Assembly: GCA_964383905.1 (NCBI GenBank)
Contig: CAYLJO010000271.1
Location: 1-7,801 of the forward strand
Length of the DNA: 7,801 nucleotides
Source: CAYLJO01 sp964383905
GTDB lineage: Bacteria > Acidobacteriota > Blastocatellia > Pyrinomonadales > Pyrinomonadaceae
Direction: 5' to 3'
In this document: piece after piece, positions 5,141-7,801 of the stretch
How positions within the stretch are numbered: position 1 is the stretch's first letter
Layout of the letters: every line of letters starts with the position of its first letter
The notes under the pieces: generated by a model
The model's input: only the letters and a program-made list of their open reading frames with translations
What the model was told of the DNA's origin: nothing
Database searches by the model: none
Position numbers and translations under genes: made by a program

Positions 5141-5262
5141 TCTGCGTCCTCTGCATTGAAAATTTAACCACAGAGGTACACAGAGGATACGGAGGAACAC
5201 CAGATAATAAAAAGAAGACCATTTAGCTCCTCTGTGCTCCTGCCGTGTCCTCCGAGGAGAAT
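5141..5262. repeat. CAGAGG repeats in alternating orientation, xerD leader
   Basis: Three blocks alternate in direction on the plus strand: CTCTG/CCTCTGC at 5141-5154, CACAGAGG-type units at 5168-5198, and CTCCTCTGTG-type units at 5226-5258. In the xerD mRNA the middle block could pair with either neighbour. The block next to the gene includes the AGAGGA serving as Shine-Dalgarno, so pairing with the middle block would hide it, while pairing of the middle with the distal block would free it. TATTAT (within 5203-5210, minus strand) could be a -10 box between the outer two blocks. The alternation is direct; the switching is inferred. Confidence 0.55.
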
Positions 5263-5336
5263 GCTCCTTACACTATACACTCAACTGGCACTTACCAGAG
5301 GAACTTTCTTACGCCGAACTCACCTCATGTTAAAGG

Positions 5337-6605
5337 TTATTCGTGGCGCAGGCACTCGATGGCGTCGAGCCGGGAGGCTTTCCGGGCCGGCCAAACCCCG
5401 AAGATGAGGCCGACGCCGATGGAGACGGTGAGGCCGGCGACAACCGCCCAGGGCGGAATCGAGGCCGGCAGCGATGGGACCAGGAGCATGATGATTTTGC
5501 TGGCCCCGACCGCCAGGACGACGCCCAGCAGCCCGCCCAGGAAGGTCAGCGTCATCGCCTCGAAGAGGAATTGGTTGACGATGTCTCGACGCCGCGCGCC
5601 GATCGCTTTGCGGATGCCGATCTCCTGCGTGCGCTCCGTCACGCTGACCAGCATGATATTCATCACGCCGATGCCCCCGACCAGCAGCCCCAGGCTGGAG
5701 ATCGCAATGGCGATCAGCCCGACCATCCCCGTGATGCTATCGAACTGCTCGATGAACTTGTCCGCGGTCTTAATGTCGAAGTTGTTCGGCTCGTCGAATT
5801 TCACGTGACGGCGGCGGCGTAAAATATCCTCCGACTGCTCAAGCGCCTCTCCCAACTGACCCGTGCGGCCGCGGATGACCAACTGCACATAGCCCTTGCC
5901 CGGGGAGACCTTCTGCGCCGTCCGGAACGGGATGAAAACGGCATTGTCCTCTTCGTTTTCACCGAAGAATCCGGCCTTCCTTTTCTCCAGCACGCCGACG
6001 ATCTCAAAAGTCCGGCCGCCCATTTTGATCTCGGTGCCGACGATATTACTCTGCTGCGAAGGGAAGAGCGCGTCGGCGGCGTTGACGCCGATCACCACCA
6101 CGTCTCGCCGCTGCTGGTTATCAGCCTCCGTGATGAAGCGCCCCTCCGTGAGGGCAATGTTCGTGATGTCGGCGTAGTTGGGTGATGCGCCCTGGATGTC
6201 TCCCCACCTGTAGTTACGTCCCTGGTAGGTCATGTTACTGTCAAAGGGCCCGCCCCTCCTCGCTACATTAGGGGCGACAAGGGCCACATCCTCGACGGCG
6301 CTGGCCTGCGTGCGGATCGCTTCGGCGTCGTCCACCGTCAGTGGTTTTCTCGTGCGCTCGGACCGGTCCTCGCCCACCCGCGGCCCGGTCGAAAGGTGAA
6401 AGGCATAGATGTTATTGGTGCCGTACTCTTCGATGATCGCGACGATGTTCTGGCGCAGGCCGGTCAGGATGGACGCGATCGTGATGGCCGTCATCACGCC
6501 GATGACGATGCCGAGGACGGTCAGAAAGCTTCTGAACTTATGCGCCCGCACACTGTCGAGCGCCATCGCCAGGATCTCTTTATGGATGAATTGAGGAAGC
6601 CTCAC
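5337..6605 (-). CDS. MacB/FtsX-family ABC transporter permease
   Basis: This 422-residue inner-membrane protein has the MacB-type layout: a membrane segment at about 26-48 preceded by a basic stretch (AHKFRSFLTVLGIVIGV), a large extracytoplasmic domain at about 49-290 (MacB_PCD type), then three membrane segments at about 292-318, 345-375 and 386-406. The FtsX-domain signature GGIGVMNIMLVSVTERTQEI (310-329) with the following IGIRKAIGARRRDI marks the cytoplasmic coupling region that contacts the ATPase. Such permeases move no solute through a pore; they transmit ATP-driven motion to periplasmic partners, for example in macrolide, toxin or lipoprotein export. The start is GTG at 6605, with GGGGGAGGAG a few nt upstream in the 17-nt gap after the preceding permease, indicating one operon and probable translational coupling. 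The substrate cannot be inferred. No ATPase lies downstream. Confidence 0.93.
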   Translation of the reverse strand: MRLPQFIHKEILAMALDSVRAHKFRSFLTVLGIVIGVMTAITIASILTGLRQNIVAIIEEYGTNNIYAFHLSTGPRVGEDRSERTRKPLTVDDAEAIRTQASAVEDVALVAPNVARRGGPFDSNMTYQGRNYRWGDIQGASPNYADITNIALTEGRFITEADNQQRRDVVVIGVNAADALFPSQQSNIVGTEIKMGGRTFEIVGVLEKRKAGFFGENEEDNAVFIPFRTAQKVSPGKGYVQLVIRGRTGQLGEALEQSEDILRRRRHVKFDEPNNFDIKTADKFIEQFDSITGMVGLIAIAISSLGLLVGGIGVMNIMLVSVTERTQEIGIRKAIGARRRDIVNQFLFEAMTLTFLGGLLGVVLAVGASKIIMLLVPSLPASIPPWAVVAGLTVSIGVGLIFGVWPARKASRLDAIECLRHE

Positions 6606-6622
6606 GCGCTCCTCCCCCCTTC

Positions 6623-7801
6623 TCAGGTCCGGGTCAAGGCGATGATCGGGTCAAGCCGCGCCGCCTTGAAGGCCGGGTAGATCCCGGCGATGATGCCGAT
6701 CAGGCTCGACACGATCAGGGCCAGGAGGATGTAGGTGAGTGTGACCGTCATCGGGATCGCGGCCAGCGCCGTAATCAACCAGCAGATGCCGTAAGCCAGG
6801 AGCAACCCGAGCACCCCGCCCAGCGCGCAGAGGAGCGCCGATTCGATCAGGAACTGCATCAGGATCTGTTTCTTCGTCGCGCCGACGGCCTTGCGCAGAC
6901 CGACCTCAAAAGTCCTTTCGGTGACGCTGACCAGCATGATATTCATCACCACAATGCCGCCCACCACGAGCGTGATCAGTGTAATGGGGACGACGACCGT
7001 GGCGATGCTGCCCGTGAACTGATCGATCTGGTTGTTGAGCTCTTCAACGTTCACCAGCCCGAAATCATCCTCCTCGCTCCCCACCAGCTTGTGCTTGTTG
7101 CGCATGGCGATTCGCGCGTCCTCGATCGTCGGCATGAAAGTCTCATGGTTCTGAGCCTTACCGTGTATTTGGATCCCGCCGCCGCGGCCGAAGATCTGCA
7201 GGTGGGTGGTGACCGGGATGTAAACGTGCCGGTCGACAGAGTCGCCAAAGAATGAGCCGCGTTTTTCTTCCACACCCACGACGCGCATCGGCAGGCCGCG
7301 AATTTTGAGTGTCTTGCCGATCGCGTCTACCCCCGGAAAGAACTTGTCTTTGATATCTCCGCCGAGCACGACTACCAGCGCCGAGCGCTGGACCTCGTCG
7401 GGTGTAATATACCGTCCCTCGGCGATGGTCTTGTCTTCGATCTCGGCCATGTTGGCCGTCGTGCCGAAGATGATGCAGCCGGGGAACTCCTGGCCGTTTT
7501 GCTGGAGGTCTGCCTGGGTACCGGCCGCGGCCCCGACCTCGGCGCAGGAGGCGCAGTGCTTTTGTACCCACTCGTAATCATCCCAGTAGAGCCGCTTGTT
7601 GCGCCGGAGTCGGCGCTCAAACTCTTCATCCGAGAGTCGGCCCTGAAAAGCCAGGCGGGCAATCATGAAGTGGTTGTATCCGAGCACCTTGGCGACCTTA
7701 TCGACGACGTAAGTATTGAGCCCGCTGATCGAAGCGCCCACGACCACGACCGAGGCGACGCCGATAATAATTCCGATCAACGTCAAAAAGGCGCGGAGCT
7801 T
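6623..7801 (-). CDS. MacB/FtsX-family ABC permease, 5' end cut by window
   Basis: The frame is open to the window edge, so the true start lies outside; the visible 392 residues begin KLRAFLTLIGIIIGV, which is the first membrane segment, so only the short cytoplasmic N-terminus is missing. The extracytoplasmic domain follows (about 240 residues), then three membrane segments and the FtsX signature VMNIMLVSVTERTFEVGLRK, ending PAFKAARLDPIIALTRT. It is a clear paralogue of the downstream permease, and the pair may form a heterodimer. Unlike its partner it has cysteines in the extracytoplasmic domain: CASC (about 130 residues before the middle of that domain's end) and one in FPGCIIFG some 20 residues later, which could make a disulfide or metal site. 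The cognate ATPase and any membrane-fusion protein would be expected upstream, beyond the edge. Confidence 0.93.
   Translation of the reverse strand, partial: KLRAFLTLIGIIIGVASVVVVGASISGLNTYVVDKVAKVLGYNHFMIARLAFQGRLSDEEFERRLRRNKRLYWDDYEWVQKHCASCAEVGAAAGTQADLQQNGQEFPGCIIFGTTANMAEIEDKTIAEGRYITPDEVQRSALVVVLGGDIKDKFFPGVDAIGKTLKIRGLPMRVVGVEEKRGSFFGDSVDRHVYIPVTTHLQIFGRGGGIQIHGKAQNHETFMPTIEDARIAMRNKHKLVGSEEDDFGLVNVEELNNQIDQFTGSIATVVVPITLITLVVGGIVVMNIMLVSVTERTFEVGLRKAVGATKKQILMQFLIESALLCALGGVLGLLLAYGICWLITALAAIPMTVTLTYILLALIVSSLIGIIAGIYPAFKAARLDPIIALTRT

Noticed and set aside
4832..5200. A minus-strand frame beginning MFLRILCVPLW that overlaps xerD in another frame.
   Set aside because: Its start is translated CAGAGG repeat, a common source of false short proteins, and the rest runs out of frame through xerD.
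5308..5335. A dif-like 28-bp stretch (11-6-11) 170 bp upstream of xerD, with ATGTTAAA in the right arm.
   Set aside because: The right arm resembles the XerD half of E. coli dif, but the left arm does not, and the inner dyad (CATAA/TTATG) that marks dif is missing. An 8-base match is expected by chance in a window of this size.
5343..5822. A 159-codon plus-strand frame opposite the second permease, rich in Asp, Arg and Gln.
   Set aside because: It is antisense to a well-conserved permease domain, and its composition is that of a shadow frame with no domain resemblance.

Overview
The window is bacterial, moderately GC-rich in its genes, and entirely co-oriented: all eight gene loci read on the minus strand, so transcription runs from the right edge to the left. 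Codon-dense, GC-rich genes are separated by AT-richer spacers filled with two kinds of short degenerate repeat, a CAGAGG-type and an AGTCNNN heptad type. Spacers of this sort are, from general impression, common in soil Acidobacteriota (Blastocatellia-like) and a few other environmental phyla. I offer that lineage as a guess, because no gene here is a decisive marker.

Layout in transcription order (right to left): (1) 7801-6623, the 3' part of a MacB/FtsX-type ABC transporter permease cut by the window edge; (2) 6605-5337, a second complete permease of the same family, 17 nt downstream and surely co-transcribed; (3) a spacer with CAGAGG repeats in alternating orientation (5141-5262); (4) 5139-4210, a XerD-type tyrosine recombinase with all six catalytic residues; (5) an inverted pair of AGTCNNN heptad arrays (4066-4207); (6) 4053-3295, a Cas6 CRISPR RNA endoribonuclease whose frame is broken by a single in-frame TAG, with the rest of the domain intact on both sides; (7) a 348-nt leader ending in a hairpin that holds the Shine-Dalgarno sequence; (8) 2946-2569, a glycine-rich RRM RNA-binding protein, with a terminator-like hairpin after it; (9) 2437-1205, a DEAD-box RNA helicase; (10) 1138-917, translation initiation factor IF-1 starting at TTG; (11) a second AGTCNNN inverted array (832-917) abutting the infA stop codon; (12) about 340 nt with no convincing gene; (13) 360-76, a 94-residue cysteine-rich protein with three CxxC knuckles, flanked by CAGAGG repeats.

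Functionally there are three units. The permease pair would form, or belong to, a MacB-like efflux/mechanotransmission ABC complex; its ATPase is not in the window. XerD would act in chromosome dimer resolution or site-specific integration. The RRM protein, DEAD-box helicase and IF-1 are three proteins that remodel RNA or start translation, all of types linked to cold adaptation in other bacteria, and look like a small RNA/translation adaptation cluster. No CRISPR array and no other cas gene is present, so the Cas6 is an orphan here.

The best leads are the single-stop Cas6, the Shine-Dalgarno hairpin before the RRM gene, the heptad inverted arrays placed at stop codons, and the TTG-started infA located away from ribosomal protein genes. 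I do not see a complete undescribed multi-gene system in this window.
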